A DNA stretch of 45,706 nucleotides from a virus. Positions 8,181 to 16,432 of this stretch are shown piece by piece; the first letter of the stretch is position 1, and each line of letters begins with the position of its first letter. The notes under the pieces are model-generated. The model saw only the letters and a program-made list of their open reading frames with translations, had not been told where the DNA came from and did no database searches. A program made the position numbers and the translations under genes. Location of the stretch: IMG/VR virus record IMGVR_UViG_3300021142_000056, positions 1-45,706 of that record; one strand, given 5' to 3'.

Positions 8181-9254
8181 ATGACCCAGAACCCATTCCA
8201 CCCAGACGCACTTGACCCAATCGGCAAGTCACTCACTGAAATCCTCAAAGGTGACCTTCCGGGACACGAGTTTCGTGGGAACCAATACACCCAAGGTAGC
8301 GCACAGGACACGGCAACTCGTCTGGCCCAGTTCGTCACAAAGAACCGAGGGAACATTTCACCATACGGGGCAAAGGAAATCGCTCAGGCTCACGTTGACC
8401 ACGCTGGCTACCACAACAAGATGGCAAAATATCTTCACGAGCAAGCCAATGCAGTTGCCCTCAATGGGATGGGCAACGTTGCGCTGGCAAAGCAAATGGA
8501 AAAGGAAGCGCAACTCCACGACAAGGCTTCTTCAGCGCACCTCGCTGCTTCTGAAACCGTGCTAAAGGCTCAGGGTGAGTGGGGTGGACGCTTGGGTCTT
8601 GACGAGAAGAAGCCGACCGCTTCCCAAGTTTCTGCTGCGAGCAACGCTGCTGCAAAGGCAACTGTCGCTGCTTCTGGCCCACAAACCACTGCTGCACTGG
8701 GATGGCAAACTCCTGATATCCAACTTCCCAGTGGCGCACCTTACTTTCTGGCGAAGGGTGGCCCCGGCAGTGGCGCACAGGCTGGCCACCCTTTTGAGGG
8801 GAACCAGTACGCCACTGGCGGTGGCCGTGGTGATGGCCCCAATGACCTCACTCGTGGGCAAAATGCGCGCAATGTAGCGACGGCAGCAAGTGACATTCGT
8901 GCTAATGAGCGAGCAGGCGTTCCCCAGACCAGTATGCATCAGAGTATTCTTGATAGACACATCGCTATTGGCAAAGAACTCCTGAAGGTTGCCGAAGATG
9001 CCAAGGCTGACCCAGCATCGGCCACAAGCCAGATGGTCAAAGATGGCATTCGTGGTGCCGAACTTGCTGCACAAGCCCATTTCGCTGCTGCACAGGCCCA
9101 CATTGACGCAGCGCCATTCAGTAACACCGTCCATCCCGGCGCTTGGGAGAAGTCACGACTTGACCACGCCGAGGCTGCTAGCCACGCTGCTGCTGCACTG
9201 ACTGAAGACCCGATGACGGCAGGCCAACGAGCAAATAGCCGTGTGACGTACTAA
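8181..9254 (+). CDS. Protein with two tags and two helical domains (357 aa)
   Basis: I chose ATG 8181, preceded by AGGACAAAA, over an in-frame ATG at 8139 that lies deep inside dps. One tag, KGDLPGHEFRGNQY, is at residues 23-36 and a long-form tag, KGGPGSGAQAGHPFEGNQY, is at about 192-210. Each is followed by a helical His/Ala-rich domain (HVDHAGYHNKMAKYLHEQAN; AAQAHFAAAQAHIDAA). The gene therefore looks like two tag-plus-helix modules fused head to tail, related to the products at 7121 and 10161. Function unknown; likely virion cargo. Confidence 0.7.
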   Translation: MTQNPFHPDALDPIGKSLTEILKGDLPGHEFRGNQYTQGSAQDTATRLAQFVTKNRGNISPYGAKEIAQAHVDHAGYHNKMAKYLHEQANAVALNGMGNVALAKQMEKEAQLHDKASSAHLAASETVLKAQGEWGGRLGLDEKKPTASQVSAASNAAAKATVAASGPQTTAALGWQTPDIQLPSGAPYFLAKGGPGSGAQAGHPFEGNQYATGGGRGDGPNDLTRGQNARNVATAASDIRANERAGVPQTSMHQSILDRHIAIGKELLKVAEDAKADPASATSQMVKDGIRGAELAAQAHFAAAQAHIDAAPFSNTVHPGAWEKSRLDHAEAASHAAAALTEDPMTAGQRANSRVTY

Positions 9255-9257
9255 TAA

Positions 9258-9563
9258 ATGGCCACTACTTCACCAAACCAAACTTCGCTGTGGGCAAACA
9301 CACCGGGCAGTAGCGTCTCTTGCTCTACTGCTTCTGGTGGAACCACGCTTTTGGTCGCCAACCAGCAACGTCAGGGCGTTTGGATTACAAACGGTTCCAG
9401 CACGGCTGGCAACATTCTCTGGCTCTCTCTCGGTGGCACGGCAGCCACGGGTGCTGGAATCGGAGTACAACCAAGTTCCAGTTGGTTTTCCAATCAGTTC
9501 AGTGGACAAATCAACGGGATTGCAACTAACGCCACGATTTCCGTGGGCATTTCGGAAATCTAA
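9258..9563 (+). CDS. Small beta-rich protein, possible decoration or fibre-tip protein (101 aa)
   Basis: ATG 9258 lies three bases after the previous stop. The product is rich in Ser, Thr, Gly and Asn with alternating hydrophobic residues (GVWITNGSSTAGNILWLSLGG; INGIATNATISVGISEI), which predicts a compact beta sandwich. Small proteins of this composition often decorate phage heads. It has no tag. No family is assigned with confidence. Confidence 0.6.
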   Translation: MATTSPNQTSLWANTPGSSVSCSTASGGTTLLVANQQRQGVWITNGSSTAGNILWLSLGGTAATGAGIGVQPSSSWFSNQFSGQINGIATNATISVGISEI

Positions 9564-9577
9564 GAAAGGGCAGTGAA

Positions 9578-10105
9578 ATGACTGTTTCCAACGCAGAAAT
9601 CGCAGAGTGGATTTTGAAGTCCTTTGGCTACGATGTCATCAAGGATATGGCTGGCCACGAGTTCCACGGCAACCAGTACACGCAGGGTTCCGGCAGTGGC
9701 CCGAACACCACTTCTAACCCCGAACTGCACCGTCAAGGCGATGCTGGACGTGACCGTTGGGCCGCAATGGTCAGTCGCTACAACGACCCCGGCCGCCAAT
9801 ACCGTGAGGGTACGCCTGATGCAGGTAGTGGAAAGGTCGGCCACGCCGAAGGCCCAATGCCCCAGATGGGTACGCCTGATGCAGGTAGTGGAAAGGTCGG
9901 CCACGCCGAAGGCCCAATGCCCCAGATGGGTACGCCTGATGCCACGCCGAGCAAGCCCGGTATGTCTGCTCACGCCAGTGGTCTTGGTAGTGGTGGTGCG
10001 GGTAGCCCCGACATTACGCAGGGTCACGCTTTCCAAGGGAACAAGTACGCAGGCGGTCTTCCGAAAGACCACCCCCTCCACGACATACTGCACGAAGAAG
10101 GCTAG
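9578..10105 (+). CDS. Protein with tags at both ends and a duplicated 20-aa repeat (175 aa)
   Basis: One tag is near the N terminus (DMAGHEFHGNQY, about residues 22-37). A weaker one, DITQGHAFQGNKY, is near the C terminus (about 145-160). Between them lies disordered Gly/Pro/Asp-rich sequence with the 20-residue unit GTPDAGSGKVGHAEGPMPQM present twice in tandem, then a partial third. At DNA level the unit is an exact 60-base duplication. It looks like a linker joining two binding motifs, a possible adaptor. No catalytic domain is present. Confidence 0.65.
   Translation: MTVSNAEIAEWILKSFGYDVIKDMAGHEFHGNQYTQGSGSGPNTTSNPELHRQGDAGRDRWAAMVSRYNDPGRQYREGTPDAGSGKVGHAEGPMPQMGTPDAGSGKVGHAEGPMPQMGTPDATPSKPGMSAHASGLGSGGAGSPDITQGHAFQGNKYAGGLPKDHPLHDILHEEG
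9808..9942 (+). repeat. Exact 60-base tandem repeat, two copies plus a 15-base remnant
   Basis: Bases 9808-9867 and 9868-9927 are identical, and a third copy begins at 9928 and diverges after 9942. The unit length is a multiple of three and keeps the frame. Identity including synonymous positions indicates a recent duplication. Confidence 0.95.
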
Positions 10106-10160
10106 TAAGTATTTCCAATTCTCGGTGTAGTCTTTCTAAAGACGCGAAAGGATTTCTCGT

Positions 10161-11468
10161 ATGATTCAAGTTCCAAACACCACGCCAGACGTTGTGACCT
10201 TTTACCAAAAGGGCCGTGACGAGGTGGCTGGGCGCATCGCTGGCGACCAGATTGCCAAGGCTGCCCGTATGGAAGTTGAGGCTCTTTCAGCAGTTGACAA
10301 CGCCAACTTCCGTCTTGTGAAGGCCACCGAGCAGATGAAGGCCGCTGAAATCGCCTACTTCACTGCCGTTGAGAAGGGCGCATCGAACCGCGAAGAACTG
10401 CGCTCAATTTACAACAACACGCTCGCTGGCTACCGTGACGCTGACAAGGCTGCTGAAAAGGCTGTTGACGAACTGTCGCTCGTCAAGTCTGCTTTGGAAG
10501 GTCTTCGTGACATCGCCAAGCGTGAAGTTTCGGACACGGAGCGTCAAGACCTCGCTGAAAAGGGTAAGGCTATGCCCGACGGCTCCTACCCAATCAAGAC
10601 GGTTGGCGACCTGAAGAACGCCATCTCGTCGTATGGTCGTGCCAAGAACCCAGATGCGGTCAAGGCGCACATCATCGCACAGGCAAAGGCTCTGAATGCG
10701 ACTGACCAACTTCCCGAATCTTGGTCAGATTCCACCACCAAATCACTCCGAAAGGACGCGGCGATGGCCGATACTTACAACGAAGCAGTCCCGGCTGCGC
10801 TGAGGAACCTCTGCCCATCCTGTATGGGACACGGCGAGGAATCTTGCCCCACCTGCAAGGGCGCTGCTGCCGTCTCTGACGAAATGGTTCTGGGTTCGAT
10901 TTACGACTACCCGGACAACCCGGAACACCCGATGATGAAGAACGCTTTCAGCACCGAGGCGTTGCTTACCCGTGACTTCCAAAAGTCGGCTGCCTACCAG
11001 AACTACATCTTCACCAAGGGTGGCGAGGGTTCTGGCGCACAGCCCGGTCACCCGTTCAACGGCAACCAGTACACCGGTGGCGTTTCCACCTCTGCTCGTG
11101 GCATCAAGGAAGGCTGGAAGTCCAAGATGGCTCGCTACGCCAAGGCTGCCGAAGGCCACCTCGCTAACGGTGTCAAGGCAATGGCCGATGGTCGTGCGCT
11201 GAAGGCTGCTGGCCAACACGCTGCTGCTGCTGCCAAGTTCTTGGAATCCAAGGGCCACTTTGAAAAGGGTGCTGGCGCACACTACGGAATCAGCACGGTT
11301 CTGAAGGAACACGCTGACCACCCGGACGTGAAGTCGGGCAAGAATATGCCTGCCGGTGTCCAGTCCCAAGGCTTCCACTACGGCGAGGCTGACCGCATCC
11401 GTACTGACCTGAAGGCTGGTGCTGCGTACCAAGCCGACCTCGCAAGTCGCAAGGCTGCTGGCCAGTAA
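10161..11468 (+). CDS. Multidomain tagged protein with zinc finger (435 aa)
   Basis: In order: a long helical, probably coiled-coil segment (about 25-125); a conserved small domain (about 138-188) with DGSYPIKTVGDLKNAISSYG and KAHIIAQAKALNATDQLPESW, a module I know from many phage head and protease proteins; a DnaJ-like zinc motif CPSCMGHGEESCPTC (about 218-232); the long-form tag KGGEGSGAQPGHPFNGNQY (286-304); and a C-terminal helical Ala/His/Lys domain. GAAAGG precedes ATG 10161. A strong hairpin follows the gene at 11488-11533. Likely internal head or cargo protein. Confidence 0.7.
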   Translation: MIQVPNTTPDVVTFYQKGRDEVAGRIAGDQIAKAARMEVEALSAVDNANFRLVKATEQMKAAEIAYFTAVEKGASNREELRSIYNNTLAGYRDADKAAEKAVDELSLVKSALEGLRDIAKREVSDTERQDLAEKGKAMPDGSYPIKTVGDLKNAISSYGRAKNPDAVKAHIIAQAKALNATDQLPESWSDSTTKSLRKDAAMADTYNEAVPAALRNLCPSCMGHGEESCPTCKGAAAVSDEMVLGSIYDYPDNPEHPMMKNAFSTEALLTRDFQKSAAYQNYIFTKGGEGSGAQPGHPFNGNQYTGGVSTSARGIKEGWKSKMARYAKAAEGHLANGVKAMADGRALKAAGQHAAAAAKFLESKGHFEKGAGAHYGISTVLKEHADHPDVKSGKNMPAGVQSQGFHYGEADRIRTDLKAGAAYQADLASRKAAGQ

Positions 11469-11487
11469 ATCCACACATTGTCGTAGC

Positions 11488-11533
11488 AGTGCCACTACTG
11501 AAATCCCGAAGTCTGGGATAAAGTAGTGGCACT
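11488..11533. terminator. Long two-part hairpin between structural genes
   Basis: AGTGCCACTACT (11488-11499) pairs perfectly with AGTAGTGGCACT (11522-11533). Inside, ATCCC (11503-11507) pairs with GGGAT (11515-11519). TTGCTATTTCT follows. It can act as a terminator or as an mRNA-processing and stability element. It ends just before the ribosome binding site of the next gene, so it may also influence that gene's translation. Confidence 0.65.
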
Positions 11534-11553
11534 TGCTATTTCTAGGAGAACTT

Positions 11554-13908
11554 ATGTCTTACGATGGTCAAATTCTTTCGTGGGTCAAGTTCGCTCGTAC
11601 ATTTGAAATCCACAAGGCCGGAGATGCTTCTGGCTTAATTGACTGGTACGAAGACGGTGCTGATGGCCAGATTGACTGGGGCCAGCCCGGAGACTTTGAG
11701 CAATGCGTCGCTATTGCTGGAAAGTATATTGACAACCCCGAAGGCTTTTGCCAACTGCGTCATATTGGAGCAACCGGGGAGCCAGCAGGCCACGCCGAAG
11801 GTGAAATCTCCAAAGCCGATGACGATACCGACTACACGGGCATCATTTCTGACCGCAAGGGCGAGCCAGCGAACAAGAAACTCTACAGCCGGGTCAAGGC
11901 AGACGCAAAGAAGAAGTTCGATGTCTACCCATCAGCAGTCGCAAACGGCTGGGTTGTCCAAGAGTACAAGCGTCGTGGTGGAACCTACAGGAAGCCTGTA
12001 GCAAAGTCAGAATCCTTTACCCCTCCAAAGGGCGTTCAAGAAGCAGCGAAGAAGGCTTTGGCGTGGATGAAGGATGGAAAGGCTGGCGACGGATTCACCT
12101 CAGTGGGCCGTAAACGAGCCTCAGACCTCGCCAACGGCCACGCTGTGTCTATGGACACCCTGAAGCGTATGAAGGCCTATTTTGACCGTCATCAGGGCGA
12201 CAAGGATTCACCACACTGGGATGAGCCAAGCCCCGGCAAGGTGGCGTGGTATGCGTGGGGTGGCGATGCTGGCTACTCGTGGGCCAAGTCGGTTGTGGGC
12301 AGTGAAATCCAAAAGGGCGACTTCCTCGGACACATCTTCCACGGAAATCAGTTCACGGGTGGAGAAGCGTCAGGCCGTGCTGAAAAGTTGTCTTCCAAAC
12401 TGAGCAAGAAGACCTACACTGACCCGGCATCGGCAGGCCCACTCATCAACGAAGCCAGAGACATTGCCGACATTCACCAAGACCGTTGGAAGCAAATCGT
12501 CTCATCCATCCATAACTTCCCAGAAGGCTTGCAAAGCGACAAGGCTAGGTTCCTCTCGTCGCTCGCCAGTGACCAGTGGCGGGCCTACTCAGCCAATTCA
12601 GCAACGGCAGATGCTATCGAAAAGTACCTGCGGGCTGGGAAAAACTTCAAAATTGTTCCAGCAGCAGCAATGAAGGCAGCAGCAGCCAGCGCACAGGCCG
12701 ACAAGTCGTGGGAACGAAACAAGGACTTCATCAGCACCAACACGGGCCAACTCGCTCTCACTAAGGGTGATGACCCCGGCCACCCCTTTCGTGGGAATCA
12801 GTGGACAGGTGGCGAAGGCAACACTGCCCCGGACAATAAATCACCACTGGAAGGCGTGAAGCCAAACCCCACGAGCCAAGACTTGGGAGAACGAGTTCTC
12901 ACTCCAAAGGGCGATACAAGGGAAGACAGAAGGCAGTTTGCCGTCAAAGTGCTGAAAAGCCTGAACGACGGGAAGCAACCCGTCATTGACGAGAAGAACT
13001 TGGAAACCCTTTTTGAGGGGATGAAGGGTGGAATCGGCCACGAGTTCCTGAAGTCCAACATTACGGAACTTCGCATTGACGGAACACGGTTGATGGGCAA
13101 GGACGGTCTGGGCATCGCACGAGTGGATATGCCTCAGGTGGAAACCGAACAACGCCCACAGTTCCTCAGCGACTTGGAGAAGAACAACGGCGTGACGGCA
13201 ACCAAGGAAGACGTTGACCCAACTACCTTGAAGCCCGTGCAGAAGGAAGTGTTTGCAGTGAAATCTGCTGCCATCTTCCGGTCTTTCAAGGACAGTGCCA
13301 TCCCGGACAAGATGAGGATTCTCATTTCCAAAGATGGCTACGTCCTTGACGGTCACCACACTTGGGCAGCAGCAGTTGGCATCCACTTCCACAACGGAGC
13401 CAAGATGCCTGTCTACCGACTGTCGGTGAACCACGGCGAAGCGTTGAAACTCACCACCCAGTGGGCTAACGCCAACAACGCCGAGAACCAAGGGCGAGGG
13501 AAGCCGACGGCAACCAAGAAGGCACTGGACTTCATCACTTCGACGCTCCTTTCCGAGTACTTGTTCTTCAAGGGGGACTTGCAGGGTCACGTCTTCCGAG
13601 GCAACCAACATTCCAAAGGTGGAATCGTTCGATTCGACCCTTACAACGCCCTCTTTACGGCTCACTGCGCTTCAGGGCATCAGAACACTGTCAGGGTGCC
13701 AGAGCAGTGGATTGGTAGAAACGCAGACGGTTCGTTCAACGGCCAGTTCGTGACCGGTGCGCCGGTGTACGTCTGCTCTACCTGCTCACGCCCCATTGAC
13801 AACCGTTGGCAACTCGTGAACGGCCAGAAGCCAGTATCACCACCTTCAACCCCGACTGGTAGCCTTTACCTTGGGTTCGGCCAGTCACCGAAGAACTACG
13901 TCAAATAG
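11554..13908 (+). CDS. Polyvalent protein with three tags and a ParB-like domain (784 aa)
   Basis: ATG 11554 follows TAGGAGA. Residues 27-70 (GLIDWYEDGADGQIDWG, then NPEGFCQLRH) and 105-145 (DUF5872-like KKKFDVYPSAVANGWVVQEYK) resemble C-terminal modules of actinophage head proteins. A further module at 154-246 contains KRASDLANGHAVSMDTLKRM. Tags follow at about 254, 404 and 673. Between the second and third tag, residues 559-642 carry DGYVLDGHHTWAA, the pattern of the ParB/sulfiredoxin-like fold. The C-terminal 100 residues have HCASGH and VCSTC pairs, a possible zinc site. Each tag starts a new domain. Effector or virion cargo role is inferred. Confidence 0.7.
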   Translation: MSYDGQILSWVKFARTFEIHKAGDASGLIDWYEDGADGQIDWGQPGDFEQCVAIAGKYIDNPEGFCQLRHIGATGEPAGHAEGEISKADDDTDYTGIISDRKGEPANKKLYSRVKADAKKKFDVYPSAVANGWVVQEYKRRGGTYRKPVAKSESFTPPKGVQEAAKKALAWMKDGKAGDGFTSVGRKRASDLANGHAVSMDTLKRMKAYFDRHQGDKDSPHWDEPSPGKVAWYAWGGDAGYSWAKSVVGSEIQKGDFLGHIFHGNQFTGGEASGRAEKLSSKLSKKTYTDPASAGPLINEARDIADIHQDRWKQIVSSIHNFPEGLQSDKARFLSSLASDQWRAYSANSATADAIEKYLRAGKNFKIVPAAAMKAAAASAQADKSWERNKDFISTNTGQLALTKGDDPGHPFRGNQWTGGEGNTAPDNKSPLEGVKPNPTSQDLGERVLTPKGDTREDRRQFAVKVLKSLNDGKQPVIDEKNLETLFEGMKGGIGHEFLKSNITELRIDGTRLMGKDGLGIARVDMPQVETEQRPQFLSDLEKNNGVTATKEDVDPTTLKPVQKEVFAVKSAAIFRSFKDSAIPDKMRILISKDGYVLDGHHTWAAAVGIHFHNGAKMPVYRLSVNHGEALKLTTQWANANNAENQGRGKPTATKKALDFITSTLLSEYLFFKGDLQGHVFRGNQHSKGGIVRFDPYNALFTAHCASGHQNTVRVPEQWIGRNADGSFNGQFVTGAPVYVCSTCSRPIDNRWQLVNGQKPVSPPSTPTGSLYLGFGQSPKNYVK

Positions 13909-13916
13909 GAGCAGCG

Positions 13917-14222
13917 ATGAAGGCTAGAGACATTTTCACCAACCTGAAGAAGGACGCAACCCCGGCTCCCGAAGCCAAGATGCTCTACTTCTACAACGTT
14001 TCGATGCCCGAAAACGGTTGCTACGGGACTGCCACGCTGGAAAACGGCGTTCTGACTGCCGATGAGGGAACCGCAGCCAATATGGTGCAGGCCATCCGTG
14101 ACCGTGCAGCCAACGACGGGATGGACAACTTCACGGACAGTGAAATCTACGACTACCTGAACGGTTGGAGCAACGGACTGATGTTCGCCACCGACGAGCC
14201 TACGACGTGGACAGTTGACTAA
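13917..14222 (+). CDS. Hypothetical acidic protein (101 aa)
   Basis: AGGAGCAGCG precedes ATG 13917, and the stop overlaps the next start as TAATG. The first residues (MKARDIFTNLKKDA) resemble the N-terminal helices that precede tags in neighbouring genes, but no tag is present. The body has MLYFYNVSMPENGCYGTATLENGVL and is acidic towards the end. Function unknown. Confidence 0.65.
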   Translation: MKARDIFTNLKKDATPAPEAKMLYFYNVSMPENGCYGTATLENGVLTADEGTAANMVQAIRDRAANDGMDNFTDSEIYDYLNGWSNGLMFATDEPTTWTVD

Positions 14223-15367
14223 TGGACTGGAGAAGCATCACCACAATTCTGAAAGGTGATGTACCCGGACACGACTTTCACGGTAATCAGTGGGTCAACG
14301 AAGCCGGTGGATTCAACGTCAAGGGCAACAAACCCCGTGGTGGTGGAAAGAAGCCCAAGGCAGCAGTTCGTCAGCCAGCAGCCCCAAAGAAGCAACCAGC
14401 CCCACGCCCTGCCCCTCAGAAGCCAGCAGCGAAGAATCCAAAGCAGCGTGACCTGAACAGCGTGTTGTTGTCCATCATCAACAACCACCTCAATGCTCAG
14501 AAGCAGCCGACATCAACGCCTGCCGACTACGCCCCATCACCAAAGGAAGCCAAAGAGCCACCCTTTAAGCCGGGCAAGGGATTCTTACCCTTCACCAGTG
14601 AAAAGATACAGAACAACGATGAATCTCTGCATCTCGGTGGAGCGCAGCAAATCAAGATGGGCAAAGTCACCTTCGATGACGGCTCCAAGGGTGTAGCGAA
14701 GACCATCGGGCAATGGAACGGGATTCCAGCAGAAGAAATGGCGAAAGCCGAAGTGCTGTCATCCAAAATCGGACAGGCTATCGGTGCGCCTATTCGTGAC
14801 TGTATCGGCGTTCCCGGCCAAAAGGATGCTGTAATCCAGCCGTGGGTGCAGGGCGAGACGTGGGCAACTTGCTGCGGGCCGATGGCAATGATGCGGAAAG
14901 AGAACTTTAACCCCGGCACTGGCGACCCCGACGGGTACCCGCCCCAATTCCGTGCAGCCCTTGGTGAAATGCGCCTGTTCGACACAATGGTCGGCAACGG
15001 TGACCGACACTGCGAGAACGTGATGGTCACGAACACCAACCCGACTGCCTTTGAGCCGTTCACAAAGAAAGACGGCTCCCAAACCGTTCGCCTGAAGCAG
15101 GGATTGACCATTGCCGACGCAATCACCCCAGATTCCAAACTGGTCGGCATTGACCATTCGCTGGCGTTCCGTTCCTTGTTTCCACCAAGTTCACGAGAAC
15201 TCCAAAGCGTTGTGACCCAGTACAGCATTAAGCCGTCCCGATTGAACCAAATCAACAAGTCCCTGAAGTCTCTCATCAGTGGTGGAACCCTGAACCAAGA
15301 GGAACTTCCAAAAGTCAAGGTAATGCAAGCAACACTGGAGCAGGCTTTCCCCAAAATCATCAAGTAG
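14222..15367 (+). CDS. Tagged PI3/4-kinase-like protein 1 (381 aa)
   Basis: The tag KGDVPGHDFHGNQW is at residues 11-24, followed by GGFNVKGN and a Lys/Pro/Ala linker to about 115. The kinase domain (about 130-381) has a nucleotide-binding part with GSKGVAKTIGQWNG. The catalytic loop GNGDRHCEN (about 258-266) matches the PI3/4-kinase G-N-x-D-R-H-x-x-N pattern, and the metal-binding segment VGIDHSLAF (about 308) follows. Such atypical kinases phosphorylate lipids, proteins or small molecules; the substrate is unknown. ATG 14222 overlaps the previous stop. It is first in a row of three related kinase domains. Confidence 0.75.
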   Translation: MDWRSITTILKGDVPGHDFHGNQWVNEAGGFNVKGNKPRGGGKKPKAAVRQPAAPKKQPAPRPAPQKPAAKNPKQRDLNSVLLSIINNHLNAQKQPTSTPADYAPSPKEAKEPPFKPGKGFLPFTSEKIQNNDESLHLGGAQQIKMGKVTFDDGSKGVAKTIGQWNGIPAEEMAKAEVLSSKIGQAIGAPIRDCIGVPGQKDAVIQPWVQGETWATCCGPMAMMRKENFNPGTGDPDGYPPQFRAALGEMRLFDTMVGNGDRHCENVMVTNTNPTAFEPFTKKDGSQTVRLKQGLTIADAITPDSKLVGIDHSLAFRSLFPPSSRELQSVVTQYSIKPSRLNQINKSLKSLISGGTLNQEELPKVKVMQATLEQAFPKIIK

Positions 15368-15388
15368 TCTTTATATGGGTGAAATGGT

Positions 15389-16432
15389 ATGAACTTCCGA
15401 CAAATTCTCGAAATCCTTAAAGGTGACGTTGTAGGTCACGAATTCCACGGCAATCAGTGGATTAACGGTTCAGGAAAGTTCAATGCAGGTGGTGGAAAGC
15501 CCCGACCAGCAGCGAAGCCGAAGCCTGCCGGTCAGCGCAGGGCAGCCGCGCCAAAGCCAGCACCAGCCCCACGCCGTGTTGCAGCCCCCAAGCCCCCGGC
15601 TCCTACCCCACCACGCCCCGAAACACCAAAGCCAACTCCACCGCCAGTAAAACTCCCTGAGCCTCAGCAATCCCTGAAGCCAGCCGTCAAGGACTGGAAT
15701 GAACCCGGCCCCAAGGTTCTGGCCACCAACGAAATTGCTTCCTACGACAAGAAGTTAGGTTCCAAGGGTGGAGCGCAGAACACTGGACTGCAACTCGTCA
15801 CGATGAAGGATGGCAGTGCCGGTGTGGTGAAGGGTCTAGCAGAATGGGGAAAAAATTCCCCAAAACAACTTGCTAAGGCCGAAGTCGCTGCTGGAAAAAT
15901 CGGCGCAGCGATGGGTATTTCAATTGCCAAGGCTGAGCCGGTTCCGGGTGAGCCGAAGAAGATTGTGATGCCCCTCATCAAGGGTGAAACAGCATTTGAC
16001 AGTCGTGGAGCAGACAATGTTTCATCGGAGTGCAACCAGCAGCGAAACGAAATGTACTTTTTCGACAAGTTGATTGGCAACGGTGACCGTCATTTTGGAA
16101 ACTTTATGTACACCAATCTGACCCCCCGCAACTGGGTCACTCAGGATAGCCAAGTCGTAGCGATTGACCACTCGCTTTGCTTGGGAAACGCCCGTTACGA
16201 GCCTTTTCCACCACAGTCCTCCGACCTTGTGCAATTTGCTGTGTTGAAGCACATAAACTCCGATAGGTTGACCCAGATGTACACCGGCCTGAAGGATTTG
16301 CAGGCAGCCAAGAACAACACCACCTTTGAAAAAGATGCTGTTGATAAGTGCGTCGGAGTAATGGAAAAGGCGTTCCCCTTTGTCACTGGCAACGACCCAA
16401 CTGCGAAGAAGATGTACGACAGGATGGTCTAG
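15389..16432 (+). CDS. Tagged PI3/4-kinase-like protein 2 (347 aa)
   Basis: It has the same plan as the preceding gene: tag KGDVVGHEFHGNQW at residues 11-24, GKFNAGGGKPRPAAKP, a Pro/Ala/Lys linker to about 110, then the kinase. The catalytic loop GNGDRHFGNFMY lies at about 230-241 and the metal site AIDHSLCL at about 257. Sequence outside these motifs has diverged strongly, so this is an old duplication with retained catalytic residues. GGGTGAAATGGT precedes ATG 15389. The final base of its stop is the first base of the next start codon. Confidence 0.75.
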   Translation: MNFRQILEILKGDVVGHEFHGNQWINGSGKFNAGGGKPRPAAKPKPAGQRRAAAPKPAPAPRRVAAPKPPAPTPPRPETPKPTPPPVKLPEPQQSLKPAVKDWNEPGPKVLATNEIASYDKKLGSKGGAQNTGLQLVTMKDGSAGVVKGLAEWGKNSPKQLAKAEVAAGKIGAAMGISIAKAEPVPGEPKKIVMPLIKGETAFDSRGADNVSSECNQQRNEMYFFDKLIGNGDRHFGNFMYTNLTPRNWVTQDSQVVAIDHSLCLGNARYEPFPPQSSDLVQFAVLKHINSDRLTQMYTGLKDLQAAKNNTTFEKDAVDKCVGVMEKAFPFVTGNDPTAKKMYDRMV

